A stretch of 12,313 bases of DNA from JBAZTO01 sp041661865 (GTDB lineage: Bacteria; Planctomycetota; Phycisphaerae; SM23-33), in contig JBAZTO010000077.1 of NCBI GenBank assembly GCA_041661865.1, forward strand, positions 1 to 12,313, in the 5' to 3' direction. The position numbers and the translations under genes are program-made. Below are positions 1 through 5,245 of the stretch, piece after piece. Numbering within the stretch: the stretch's first letter is position 1; the number at the start of each line of letters is the position of its first letter. Below the pieces are notes generated by a model, which was given only the letters and a program-made list of their open reading frames with translations, had not been told where the DNA came from and made no database searches.

Positions 1-362
1 AGCGGGCACTTGTCCGACGTCTTCTTCGGCTTCACGAGGCCGCCGCAGTCCTCACCCTGGAGCCGTTCCCGACAGAGGCGAGAGAACCGGCGCTTCATCA
101 CCGTCACCGCCGCGAGCGCGGCGCCGGCCGGGCCGCCGGAGCGAGCCCCGGCGAGCACCAGGGGCTCCCGAGGATCGACGTCCAGCTCCAGCCCGAGCTT
201 CGCCAGGTCTTCACGCTCTGCGTCCACGCGGCGGATGATCACGCTCTCCAGGTAGGCATGGAGGGTCTCGGGCTGAACACCGTGCTTGAGCTTCTTCACC
301 ATTTCCATGATGGCCGTGGACGTGGGAATTGGCATGTCAGAGTCGGTCACGAGTGTAAGCAT
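1..362 (-). CDS. Hypothetical protein, 5' part only (runs off left edge)
   Basis: An open leftward frame runs from an ATG at 362-360 to the window edge with no stop, giving at least 120 residues. The product begins MLTLVTDSDMPIP and is mostly helical and charged (roughly residues 20-65), followed by a Gly/Ala-rich stretch and then basic residues with two cysteines. I recognise no family. The start is supported by a GGATGAGG-like Shine-Dalgarno stretch just upstream and by the promoter-like elements at 377-405. The strongest rightward frame over the same bases is Arg/Ser-rich and reads as a shadow. The gene is divergent from the HTH repressor at 446, so it is a candidate repressor target. Confidence 0.7.
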   Translation of the reverse strand, partial: MLTLVTDSDMPIPTSTAIMEMVKKLKHGVQPETLHAYLESVIIRRVDAEREDLAKLGLELDVDPREPLVLAGARSGGPAGAALAAVTVMKRRFSRLCRERLQGEDCGGLVKPKKTSDKCP

Positions 363-376
363 AGCCTCATCCGGGC

Positions 377-405
377 ATAGTCCCCTAGGGGGCGGTACGC
401 GTCAA
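377..405 (-). promoter_or_regulatory. Candidate leftward promoter
   Basis: Read leftward, TTGACG (405-400) is followed after 17 nt by GACTAT (382-377), a good -35 with a weak -10. The predicted start of transcription falls near 370, only about 8 nt before the ATG at 362. A transcript starting there would also open with a 7-codon ATG frame at 370-347 that overlaps the main start. A TATGCC hexamer at 379-374 is an alternative -10. The CCCCTAGGGG palindrome overlaps the spacer and the first bases of the -10. Confidence 0.4.
382..391. promoter_or_regulatory. Candidate operator, CCCCTAGGGG palindrome
   Basis: This is a perfect 10-base palindrome in the 83-bp gap between divergent genes, one of which encodes a Cro/C1-type HTH protein. 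It sits within the predicted leftward promoter. A related CCCTAGGG occurs at 1662-1669, at the same place relative to the 1682 promoter, and a CCTAGG core lies at 457-462 just inside the HTH gene. The operator role is inferred from position and symmetry. Confidence 0.35.
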
Positions 406-412
406 GGGAAAG

Positions 413-441
413 GTGACAGGCCCCCACGCCTGGGGTAGGGT
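413..441 (+). promoter_or_regulatory. Promoter of the HTH repressor gene
   Basis: GTGACA (413-418), five of six matches to the -35 consensus, is followed after exactly 17 nt by TAGGGT (436-441), a TANNNT -10 preceded by GGGG. The candidate starts lie at 446, 449 and 452, only 4-10 nt past the hexamer, leaving no room for a normal ribosome-binding leader. The transcript would be leaderless or nearly so. Confidence 0.55.
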
Positions 442-445
442 CCGC

Positions 446-676
446 ATGGTGATGCACCTAGGCAAGGAGATCGCTGTCCGCCGCAAGGCCAAGAAGCTCT
501 CCCTACGTCAAGCGGCCGAGATCGTCGGCATGAGCCACCAGGCCGTGAACAACGCGGAGCACGGGCTCACCTCGTTCGAGTCCGCGCTCAAGATCGCCAA
601 GGCCCTGGGCGCGCCGAAGGACAAGCTCATCGATCTGGCGAAGCAGGACGCTGAAGACCTCGCGAGGAACACCTGA
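446..676 (+). CDS. Cro/C1-type HTH transcriptional regulator
   Basis: A protein of about 76 residues that is essentially one xenobiotic-response-element-type helix-turn-helix domain. Residues 17-38 (LSLRQAAEIVGMSHQAVNNAEHG region) carry the recognisable helix 2-turn-helix 3 pattern, followed by a helical tail (ALKIAKALGAPKDKLIDLAKQ). Members of this fold bind short palindromic operators, usually as dimers. The start is ambiguous between ATG 446, GTG 449 and ATG 452, all in frame. The -10 at 436-441 best fits initiation at or beside 446-449. It is divergently placed from the leftward gene at 362 with a CCCCTAGGGG palindrome between, the usual layout of a phage control switch, so it probably regulates itself and that neighbour. 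The stop overlaps the next ATG by one base. Confidence 0.85.
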   Translation: MVMHLGKEIAVRRKAKKLSLRQAAEIVGMSHQAVNNAEHGLTSFESALKIAKALGAPKDKLIDLAKQDAEDLARNT

Positions 677-873
677 TGGTCATCCCGAGAATATGTCCTG
701 CATGCGTTGAGTCCCTTCGCCACGCGCTCGACACTATGGGGCCAGCTACGGTTTGCTTCAGCTGCCTCTGCATCATGATGGGAGTAGGGAAGGTCCTGAC
801 CGAAAAGGTTGACCTCGAACTCGCTCAGCCGACCAAGCCCTCGCTCCACGTTGTGCCCCCGGAGGACCCGTGA
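676..873 (+). CDS. Small zinc-ribbon-like protein
   Basis: A 65-residue protein with two cysteine pairs, C7-x2-C10 and C27-x2-C30 (plus C32), spaced as expected for a small zinc ribbon or treble-clef-like zinc site. The C-terminal 25 residues are Pro-rich. It starts at an ATG that shares one base with the stop of the HTH gene and ends with a GTGA overlap into the next gene, so it is translationally coupled on both sides. I recognise no named family. The zinc site is inferred from the cysteine pattern; a DNA-, RNA- or protein-binding role is plausible but unproven. Confidence 0.65.
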   Translation: MVIPRICPACVESLRHALDTMGPATVCFSCLCIMMGVGKVLTEKVDLELAQPTKPSLHVVPPEDP

Positions 874-1127
874 AGATCGTCGATGCACGCAGCGGCAAAG
901 AGCTAGTCCTCGGGGATGAGGTGAAGTACCCGGACCTGTGGTCGTGCTTCGACCGGAGGCACCGACCGAACCCGGACTCCTACCGCCTCATGAGCGTCAT
1001 CGTGGGCCTGTTCTCGGCCGACGTGACCATCCGCCGCATCGGCGGCGAGGTGGTGACCATCCGGGGTACGGTCCGCTACATGCACCCGAAGTACCTGTTT
1101 CAGAGGGTCGTCTTCGTAGAGACGTGA
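870..1127 (+). CDS. Small hypothetical protein with GK-L-GDEV-Y beta-barrel-like start
   Basis: An 85-residue protein from a GTG start that overlaps the preceding stop as GTGA. It opens with an alternating hydrophobic pattern (MKIVDARSGKELVLGDEVKYPD) and continues with predicted beta strands (VIVGLF, VTIRRIGGEVVTIRG, YLFQRVVFV). The opening resembles the start of the protein at 3168 (D-x-x-GK-x-L-x-x-GD-x-x-x-Y), so the two may be distant relatives with a small SH3-like barrel. No catalytic motif is visible. It lies within the repressor-led cluster. Confidence 0.6.
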   Translation: MKIVDARSGKELVLGDEVKYPDLWSCFDRRHRPNPDSYRLMSVIVGLFSADVTIRRIGGEVVTIRGTVRYMHPKYLFQRVVFVET

Positions 1128-1159
1128 ACACGGCCGCGAACGCGTCCGAGGAGAGAACG

Positions 1160-1426
1160 ATGGCGGTGAAGCTCGAATGCGACCTCTGCGGCAAGCTGGT
1201 CACCGAGGACAAGGAGCGGGTGGACGGCAGCATCGAGGAGTGGGAAGCCCACGCCGATGACGTGCGCCCCTTCGTCGGGAACGTCTCGACCGTCTGCGGC
1301 GAGTGCTACGAGCCCATCCGCGTGACCGTGTTTGCGGTCGTTGGCGCGCTCCGGCGCCTGCACCCGGACCCGGAGCTGTACCCGGAGCCTGACCCGGCGC
1401 GGTTGGCGGCAGCGACCCTTGGATAA
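1160..1426 (+). CDS. Small CxxC/CxxC zinc-ribbon protein
   Basis: An 88-residue protein with C7-x2-C10 near the start and C46-x2-C49 after a 35-residue acidic loop, a zinc-ribbon arrangement. The tail is Pro- and acid-rich (PDPELYPEPDP). The start is set by a clear Shine-Dalgarno GAGGAG at 1148-1153, six bases upstream of ATG 1160, one of the few strong ribosome sites here. The same frame stays open upstream to 938, but that part overlaps the previous gene and looks like shadow. The last 8 bases overlap the next gene. No specific function is recognised; zinc binding is inferred. Confidence 0.7.
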   Translation: MAVKLECDLCGKLVTEDKERVDGSIEEWEAHADDVRPFVGNVSTVCGECYEPIRVTVFAVVGALRRLHPDPELYPEPDPARLAAATLG

Positions 1427-1667
1427 CCCCGGGCCCCTGGTCACGCTCCGGCGCGACCTGTACACGTCCGCCGGCCGGCGGTACCTCGCGGGCGAGACCA
1501 TGCGCGTCGTGGGCGAGTTCCAGGGCAAGCTTGATTTGGATGGCCCCAGCGGTCGCTTGTACCGCGTGCCAGCGAACGCCGTGGGCTGGCCGACCGTCTC
1601 GCCCCCGCCGCGCGCCGAGGTGCTGCCCCGGCGGCTGCCGCCGATAGGCTCGCTAGAAGTGCCCTAG
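1419..1667 (+). CDS. Small SH3-like beta-barrel protein (probable TTG start)
   Basis: About 82 residues if translation begins at TTG 1419, eight bases inside the end of the previous gene. The core (LVTLRRDLYTSAGRRYLAGE, then MRVVGEF, KLDLDGPSG, LYRVPANAV) is a run of short beta strands with tight turns, like small SH3/KOW-like barrels common in phage accessory operons. The C-terminal 25 residues are Pro-rich and probably disordered. No ATG fits the whole barrel: the first in-frame ATG, at 1500, would remove the first strands. The start is therefore uncertain. The stop codon TAG lies inside the CCCTAGGG palindrome at 1662-1669. Confidence 0.55.
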   Translation: MDNPGPLVTLRRDLYTSAGRRYLAGETMRVVGEFQGKLDLDGPSGRLYRVPANAVGWPTVSPPPRAEVLPRRLPPIGSLEVP

Positions 1668-1687
1668 GGGCGTCGGGCTGGTAGCAT
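1662..1687 (+). promoter_or_regulatory. Leaderless promoter (extended -10) with adjoining CCCTAGGG palindrome
   Basis: TAGCAT (1682-1687) preceded by TGG forms an extended -10. Its last base is separated from ATG 1694 by exactly 6 nt, placing transcription start on the start codon. There is no convincing -35. CCCTAGGG (1662-1669) lies about 12 nt upstream of the -10, where a bound repressor would block RNA polymerase. Confidence 0.55.
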
Positions 1688-1693
1688 CGAGGC

Positions 1694-2953
1694 ATGCCCC
1701 GCCTCAAGTGCCCTCGTGGATGCGTGCCCGTGACCGGGCTCGGCGCCGCCCACGAGCCCAAGCTCCGAATCGACGTTCTCGGCGTGCCTGGGATCGACCA
1801 GAACATCCAGCTCAATGCGTACCTGGAAGGACATCCCTGCACCGACGGCATGATGCTCAAAGAAGGCTCATGTGGGTACATGATCCTCGGTACCAGCCGC
1901 GACGCCCCCTACCTGTTCGTCATCGGCGTGCGCGTTGCCGCCGACGCCCGACGTCAGCTGATCGGTACTCGGCTGTACGAGAAAGCCGCCGAGATTGCCG
2001 CTCAGTACGGCCTGCCGCTGGCCTCCGACACGAGTCGGACACCGTCAGCCGAAGGCTTATGGAAAAAACAGCAGAGGCTGGGTCGCGCACGAGCGAAGCG
2101 CCCCTTCGGAAACAAAATCTACGTCCTGGACTACCCGGCCCCGAAAAGCCTGGCCGGCTACATCGACGAGCACGGCATCGGCGAGGGCTGGCAGCACATC
2201 TGGCTCGGGCCCGACGGCGAGGACATCAGCGTCGTGGACCACGAGCAGTACGCACGGCAGCAGGGAGCCGGCGGACGGAATCCGAACATCGAGTTCGAGC
2301 GGCAAGGCTGGATTCGAATCAGCATCTACGCGGGCGCCATCTCGGTCGAGCTGGAGACGGAGCCCACCCCGGCCCAGGTCGAGACCTTGGCCAAGTACTT
2401 GAGCTACCCAGGCATCGCATTCAGGGCGGCGAACTACCGAAACCGGTACCTGCAAGCCGACGGGTTCACGAGAATGACGGCTGGGCAAATTGCCGCGTGG
2501 GCACAGGGGCAGGCCGGGGGCGGGCTCGGGGCTGCAAAAAGCATACAGCGCCCAGTGCGCCACATCGACAGCCCGTACATGGGGTCGTCCCCATTGTGGG
2601 CGCACATATGGGTCAGTCCAGAGGGGCTCGACACGCTGTACCCGGACCATAAAGTAGGCGCTGTTCGCGTGCTGCGATCTTTGCGCGTCAAGCCAAACGA
2701 TGACGCTCAGAGCCTGATTGCTCAGCTTCTGACGCGTGGGTACCTACGCATGACCCTTAGCAAGATGAACCTGGATATCGAGGCGGGCCGACCCCTAACG
2801 CCAGCTCAAGTTCGCACCTTGCAAGATTATCTCGCCTACCCCGGCGTCGCATTCAGCTTTGCCGAAGTCGCGGGGCTCCATCTGTGGAATCGGGAACTGC
2901 CGTCCATTTCCGCCGGGCGCATCGCCGCATGGGTCGCCCAGGTCGCGCAGTGA
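1694..2953 (+). CDS. KCPRGC-tagged GNAT-fold protein with duplicated C-terminal domain
   Basis: A 419-residue protein. Residues 1-17 (MPRLKCPRGCVPVTGLG) match the start of the genes at 9587 and 11207. Residues 60-130 look like a GNAT acetyltransferase: strand LFVIGVRV, motif A around R86-RQLIGTRLYEKA, then the helix and ending SDTSRTPSAEGLW found at the acceptor end of this fold. The rest is two related copies. Each has HIW(L/V)xP(D/E)G (168-175 and 304-311), then (T)PAQV-TL--YL-YPG-AF (225-243 and 369-387), then a closing SAGRIAAW-like helix (261-269, 406-413). I do not recognise this repeat. An acyl-CoA-dependent acetyltransferase role is likely; the substrate is unknown and the repeat may be a binding module. 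ATG 1694 is fixed by the -10 six bases upstream. The end overlaps the next gene as GTGA. Confidence 0.85.
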   Translation: MPRLKCPRGCVPVTGLGAAHEPKLRIDVLGVPGIDQNIQLNAYLEGHPCTDGMMLKEGSCGYMILGTSRDAPYLFVIGVRVAADARRQLIGTRLYEKAAEIAAQYGLPLASDTSRTPSAEGLWKKQQRLGRARAKRPFGNKIYVLDYPAPKSLAGYIDEHGIGEGWQHIWLGPDGEDISVVDHEQYARQQGAGGRNPNIEFERQGWIRISIYAGAISVELETEPTPAQVETLAKYLSYPGIAFRAANYRNRYLQADGFTRMTAGQIAAWAQGQAGGGLGAAKSIQRPVRHIDSPYMGSSPLWAHIWVSPEGLDTLYPDHKVGAVRVLRSLRVKPNDDAQSLIAQLLTRGYLRMTLSKMNLDIEAGRPLTPAQVRTLQDYLAYPGVAFSFAEVAGLHLWNRELPSISAGRIAAWVAQVAQ

Positions 2954-3144
2954 CCCTCGTCGTCGCTCGCCTCCAGCGCCCCCACACCTGCGCGCCCTGC
3001 GTCGGCAACCGGAACCCGAATCCGGGCGTGCTTCTCTGCGCGTACTGCGACCTCTGGTTCTGCTACACCCACCTCGCCGACCCGCACGCGCACGAGTGCG
3101 CGAAGACGCAGCTCATGACCCCGAAGTTCTTCTTGAAGGGGTGA
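2950..3144 (+). CDS. AN1-like zinc-finger protein (first copy)
   Basis: A 64-residue protein from GTG 2950, overlapping the preceding stop as GTGA. Its metal ligands run C14-x2-C17-x12-C30-x2-C33-x4-C38-x2-H41-x6-H48-x-C50. The AN1 zinc-finger order is C-x2-C-x(9-12)-C-x(1-2)-C-x4-C-x2-H-x5-H-x-C, so this differs only by one extra residue before the last His. AN1 fingers bind two zinc ions and are mainly known as protein- or ubiquitin-binding modules in eukaryotes and archaea; prokaryotic virus versions are less studied. It has a related partner at 3467. The frame is open upstream to 2884, but the GTGA overlap makes 2950 the best start. Confidence 0.7.
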   Translation: MTLVVARLQRPHTCAPCVGNRNPNPGVLLCAYCDLWFCYTHLADPHAHECAKTQLMTPKFFLKG

Positions 3145-3161
3145 CCGCATCGCGGTATGAC
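3133..3161 (+). promoter_or_regulatory. Leaderless-type promoter
   Basis: TTGAAG (3133-3138), then 17 nt, then TATGAC (3156-3161) preceded by CGCGG. Exactly 6 nt separate the hexamer from ATG 3168. The -35 lies inside the end of the AN1-like gene. The spacing matches the other leaderless sites, and the GCGGTA lead-in also occurs at the 9575 and 11195 sites. Confidence 0.5.
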
Positions 3162-3167
3162 TGGCCG

Positions 3168-3470
3168 ATGCTCATGTTCTGCGACAAAACCGGCAAGCAG
3201 CTGTTCCCTGGCGACTACATCGTCTACGGACACGCCCTCGGGCGCTGCGCCGGCCTGCGATACGGAGTCGTCTTGGACATCGTCAAGAGCGAGAATGACG
3301 ACTACGGTCGTCCAGGCTGCAAGCTGCACGTCCAGGGCGTGGATGACGATTGGGGCGAGCGCTGCAAGCCGGTGAAGCCTGGGTACCTGCAGTTCCCGAA
3401 GCGGGTGCTCAAGGTCGCCCTGGGGCAGATTCCCGAGAACGTCCGCACGGTGCTCAAGGCCCGCTCGTGA
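3168..3470 (+). CDS. Small conserved phage-type protein (GDYIVYGHALGR motif)
   Basis: A 100-residue protein. The frame is open back to 2859, but ATG 3168 sits 6 nt after a -10 box and the upstream part overlaps two real genes, so 3168 is chosen. It begins with DKTGKQLFPGDYIVYGHALG and continues beta-rich (RYGVVLDIVKS, CKLHVQGVDD, RVLKVAL), suggesting a small barrel. I believe proteins with this GDYIVYGHALGR signature occur in other phages, but I can assign no function. It is similar at its start to the protein at 870. The stop overlaps the next gene as GTGA. Confidence 0.65.
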   Translation: MLMFCDKTGKQLFPGDYIVYGHALGRCAGLRYGVVLDIVKSENDDYGRPGCKLHVQGVDDDWGERCKPVKPGYLQFPKRVLKVALGQIPENVRTVLKARS

Positions 3471-3679
3471 AGGCAGCCGTCACCAAGTTCTCCAAGCCGC
3501 CGAAGACCCTCGCCAACGCCTCCTGCCCCACCTGCGTCCCGCTCTCCTGGACACAGATCCCTGAGTTCAATAGGCGCTGTGCCGCGTGTCGGGGCTACTT
3601 CTGCCCCCAGCACCTGAAGGAGCATCTCTGCCCGGGGACGCTGAAGGGCAAGATCCTGGGGTCCCTCAAGCCGCGCTAG
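3467..3679 (+). CDS. AN1-like zinc-finger protein (second copy)
   Basis: A 70-residue protein from GTG 3467 (GTGA overlap). Ligands run C20-x2-C23-x14-C38-x2-C41-x4-C46-x2-H49-x3-H53-x-C55, the same order as the protein at 2950 and as AN1 zinc fingers, with small loop-length differences. The tail is basic (KGKILGSLKPR). The two copies are separated only by the 3168 gene and probably arose by duplication. The role is unknown; protein or nucleic-acid binding is the general expectation for such fingers. The stop TAG lies in a CTAG shared with the stop of the convergent gene on the other strand. Confidence 0.65.
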   Translation: MKAAVTKFSKPPKTLANASCPTCVPLSWTQIPEFNRRCAACRGYFCPQHLKEHLCPGTLKGKILGSLKPR

Positions 3680-3683
3680 CGGC
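3670..3683. terminator. Small GC hairpin at convergent stop codons
   Basis: GCCGC (3670-3674), loop GCTA, GCGGC (3679-3683). The stem is only 5 bp and has no T-tract on either side, so intrinsic termination would be weak. It is centred on the CTAG that supplies stop codons to both the rightward gene ending at 3679 and the leftward gene ending at 3676, where a bidirectional terminator would be useful. Confidence 0.25.
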
Positions 3684-4128
3684 GTCGGGCGCACTTCATC
3701 AAGGCCGGGAGGATAGCCGTGGCCGCGCGCGTGTCGCAGATCGCCCACTCCCTACGCGTCGCTGTTGCCTGCATCCGAGGCGTGAATGGTACGAGGTCGA
3801 GATGACCACTAAAAGTCGGCCAGCGCTCCACCACTTCGATAAAGTGGTCGAACAAGTCATTCTCTGTCCACAGTCCATCACCGTCGATGAACTTGTTCCC
3901 AACCTTCACGACAACGTGCTGCACGACAAGCGTCTGAGAGTGCTTTGGACGAGATACAAACGCCCATAGCTCACCGTCGAGAAGCCCAGCCACCGCATGA
4001 GCTAACGTCCAGCAGCCGCCCTCTAGCCAATCGCCCGAAATGGGCCCCGCGTCCAAAGCCTCGTACGCGGCATCGGTTCGGATAGCCTTCTTGAGGCAGG
4101 AGGCGAACCTCTTCAGGTCCATGGTCAT
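3676..4128 (-). CDS. Possible papain-like (Cys-His-Asp) fold protein
   Basis: A 150-residue leftward protein, last in its operon. Residues 34-46 (WLEGGCWTLAHAV) place a Cys at the start of a helix. H71 begins the strand HVVVKVG and D82/D84 lie in FIDGDG. This order and spacing (Cys at a helix N-terminus, His opening a beta strand, Asp at the end of the next strand) fit papain-like, NlpC/P60 or transglutaminase-like folds. In these folds the triad cleaves amide bonds or transfers acyl groups. The fold call is inference from the pattern. ATG 4128 gives an ATGA overlap with the upstream gene; ATG 4122 has better spacing (8 nt) from a GAGG and is equally possible. The C-terminus is basic. Confidence 0.7.
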   Translation of the reverse strand: MTMDLKRFASCLKKAIRTDAAYEALDAGPISGDWLEGGCWTLAHAVAGLLDGELWAFVSRPKHSQTLVVQHVVVKVGNKFIDGDGLWTENDLFDHFIEVVERWPTFSGHLDLVPFTPRMQATATRREWAICDTRAATAILPALMKCARRR

Positions 4129-4484
4129 GTCCTCTTTCCGATGAAGTAGCCTATCCCCACGAGCCCCAGGGCAATCGCGGGCAAGACAACCCAGCCGAAG
4201 TTCCCCGGCGCCCCGGCCGGCGCGACCACGACCTGCCCAGCCTTGCCCCTGAAGATGGCCATGGGCTTCATCCAGGACGCGACGCCAGGCTCGGCGTTGC
4301 CGGCCTCCGTGAGCTTCACGGTGATGGGTGGCGTGATGGCCGTGCGGAACTCGACGGTGTCGTAGGCCGTGCTAGCGAGCGCGCCGAAATTCACATTCCC
4401 GGCCGCGTCGATGACGTCAGCGCTGAACCCTTGACTCTGAAGGGCAGTCCTCAGAAGGGGGATGGTGGCGGCTGGGAGGGGCAT
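4125..4484 (-). CDS. Small membrane-anchored hypothetical protein
   Basis: A 119-residue leftward protein with one clear C-terminal membrane segment (about residues 96-116, FGWVVLPAIALGLVGIGYFI) ending in GKRT, the positive-inside pattern of a tail anchor. The N-terminal 95 residues look like a small beta-rich domain (VEFRTAI, ITVKLTE, MAIFRG, GQVVVAP). The start ATG 4484 shares one base with the stop of the upstream gene (TGATG); the frame is open further upstream but that part is shadow. I recognise no family. Small membrane proteins of this type occur in lysis systems and in the membranes of tailless phages; nothing here decides between them. Confidence 0.65.
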   Translation of the reverse strand: MPLPAATIPLLRTALQSQGFSADVIDAAGNVNFGALASTAYDTVEFRTAITPPITVKLTEAGNAEPGVASWMKPMAIFRGKAGQVVVAPAGAPGNFGWVVLPAIALGLVGIGYFIGKRT

Positions 4485-4834
4485 CAGGCCACCCGGGCGA
4501 TGGGGCGCGAGGCCCGGAACGCTTCGACCGTCTGAACCGGAGCGACTTCCACCGTGGCCGCCGACGCGCCCTTGCCGGTGTGGCACGCGACCATCTCGGC
4601 CCAGGACGACGCGCGGTACTGGCAGGCGACGTGGCCGGCGTACCAGGGCGAGAGCTGGCGCGCGACGGTGTCAGCGACACTGGCCCCCGCGAGCACCTTG
4701 GCGAGCGTGGGCTTCTTGAGCAGGTAGGCGCCAATCGCGGCCAAGGAAAGGACGTACGAATGGGCGCGGAACAGGGGCTCGCCCGAGGACGGAACGGCAC
4801 CGATGACGTCGGCGAAGAAGGGCGGGGTAGCCAT
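4484..4834 (-). CDS. Hypothetical hydrophobic protein
   Basis: A 116-residue leftward protein with a moderately hydrophobic stretch at residues 27-40 (YVLSLAAIGAYLLK) and another around 42-58, possibly membrane-associated. It also has a Trp/Cys-containing section (SPWYAGHVACQYRASSWAEMVACH) and a Val/Ala-rich tail. ATG 4834 overlaps the stop of a tiny leader peptide as TGATG and has GGAG seven bases upstream. The frame runs on to 5083, but that extension crosses the divergent promoter region and has poor composition. I recognise no family. It is the first sizeable gene of the leftward operon. Confidence 0.65.
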   Translation of the reverse strand: MATPPFFADVIGAVPSSGEPLFRAHSYVLSLAAIGAYLLKKPTLAKVLAGASVADTVARQLSPWYAGHVACQYRASSWAEMVACHTGKGASAATVEVAPVQTVEAFRASRPIARVA

Positions 4835-4866
4835 CAGGTGCTCCACGCGGCGAAGAACGAGGCCAT
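4834..4866 (-). CDS. Leader peptide MASFFAAWST
   Basis: A 10-codon frame, ATG 4866-4864 to TGA 4836-4834. Its ATG lies exactly 6 nt after the -10 box TACACT (4878-4873), as at the other leaderless starts. Its stop overlaps the ATG of the next gene as TGATG. I read it as a leaderless mini-ORF that loads ribosomes and delivers them to the downstream gene by termination-reinitiation. The peptide shows no run of one amino acid that would suggest attenuation. Confidence 0.5.
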   Translation of the reverse strand: MASFFAAWST

Positions 4867-4872
4867 GAGGAG

Positions 4873-4878
4873 AGTGTA
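4873..4878 (-). promoter_or_regulatory. -10 box of the leftward operon
   Basis: Leftward TACACT preceded by CGGG, with 6 nt to the ATG at 4866. The -35 position (4901-4896, TGGCTC) matches poorly. It is the mirror of the rightward promoter at 4912-4940. Confidence 0.5.
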
Positions 4879-4911
4879 CCCGAGGCCCCAGGGCTGAGCC
4901 ACTTTCCGGGC

Positions 4912-4940
4912 TTGTCAAAACCTGCGTGACGGGGTAGAAA
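4912..4940 (+). promoter_or_regulatory. Rightward promoter of the 4946 gene
   Basis: TTGTCA (4912-4917), 17 nt, then TAGAAA (4935-4940) preceded by GGGG. The GTG start at 4946 lies 5 nt past the hexamer, so the mRNA would be leaderless. The 79 bases between 4867 and 4945 form a compact divergent control region with the leftward -10 at 4878-4873. Confidence 0.5.
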
Positions 4941-4945
4941 GCGGC

Positions 4946-5245
4946 GTGCCGACCGACCTGCCGACCACCTACGTTCCCTGGGAGCTGCGCGCCAAGGTCG
5001 TGGTCCTCTTCTACCCAGTGCTCGGGCTCATCTGGCTCCTCTCGTGGCTGCGCTTCGCCTTCATCGCGCTCGACATCGGCCATTGGGGGGCCCTAGCAGA
5101 CCGCCAGCTCTGGGTCTGGTCCATGACCGACGTGCTCCTCAGAAACGCACTACGAAGCGCCACCGCCGAGGGGGCCATGTACTCGACGCGGGTTGTCAAG
5201 GCAGCCCTCGCGCACCTCTACCCGAAGCCTCCGGAGCACCCGTGA
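4946..5245 (+). CDS. Small integral membrane protein
   Basis: A 99-residue protein starting at GTG 4946. Residues about 18-45 (VVVLFYPVLGLIWLLSWLRFAFIALDI) form one long or two short membrane segments, followed by an amphipathic, mostly helical domain (DRQLWVWSMTDVLLRNALRSATAEGAMYSTRVVKAALAHLY). The start fits a -10 box 5 nt upstream. The stop overlaps the glycosyltransferase start as GTGA, so the two are co-translated and may act together at the membrane. I recognise no family. Confidence 0.7.
   Translation: MPTDLPTTYVPWELRAKVVVLFYPVLGLIWLLSWLRFAFIALDIGHWGALADRQLWVWSMTDVLLRNALRSATAEGAMYSTRVVKAALAHLYPKPPEHP

Noticed and set aside
347..370. A 7-codon leader frame (MRLCLHS) before the leftward gene, analogous to the mini-ORF at 4866
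   Set aside because: The -10 is weak and the frame overlaps the main start out of register, so it is not supported well enough to list as a gene.
1708..2652. A 314-codon rightward frame inside the GNAT gene
   Set aside because: It is extremely Arg/Pro-rich with no motifs; the alternative frame holds the GNAT fold and an internal duplication.
4913..4918. A perfect leftward TTGACA
   Set aside because: It lies 34 nt from the leftward -10 at 4878-4873, too far for a -35. The same bases give TTGTCA in the rightward direction at the correct 17-nt spacing.
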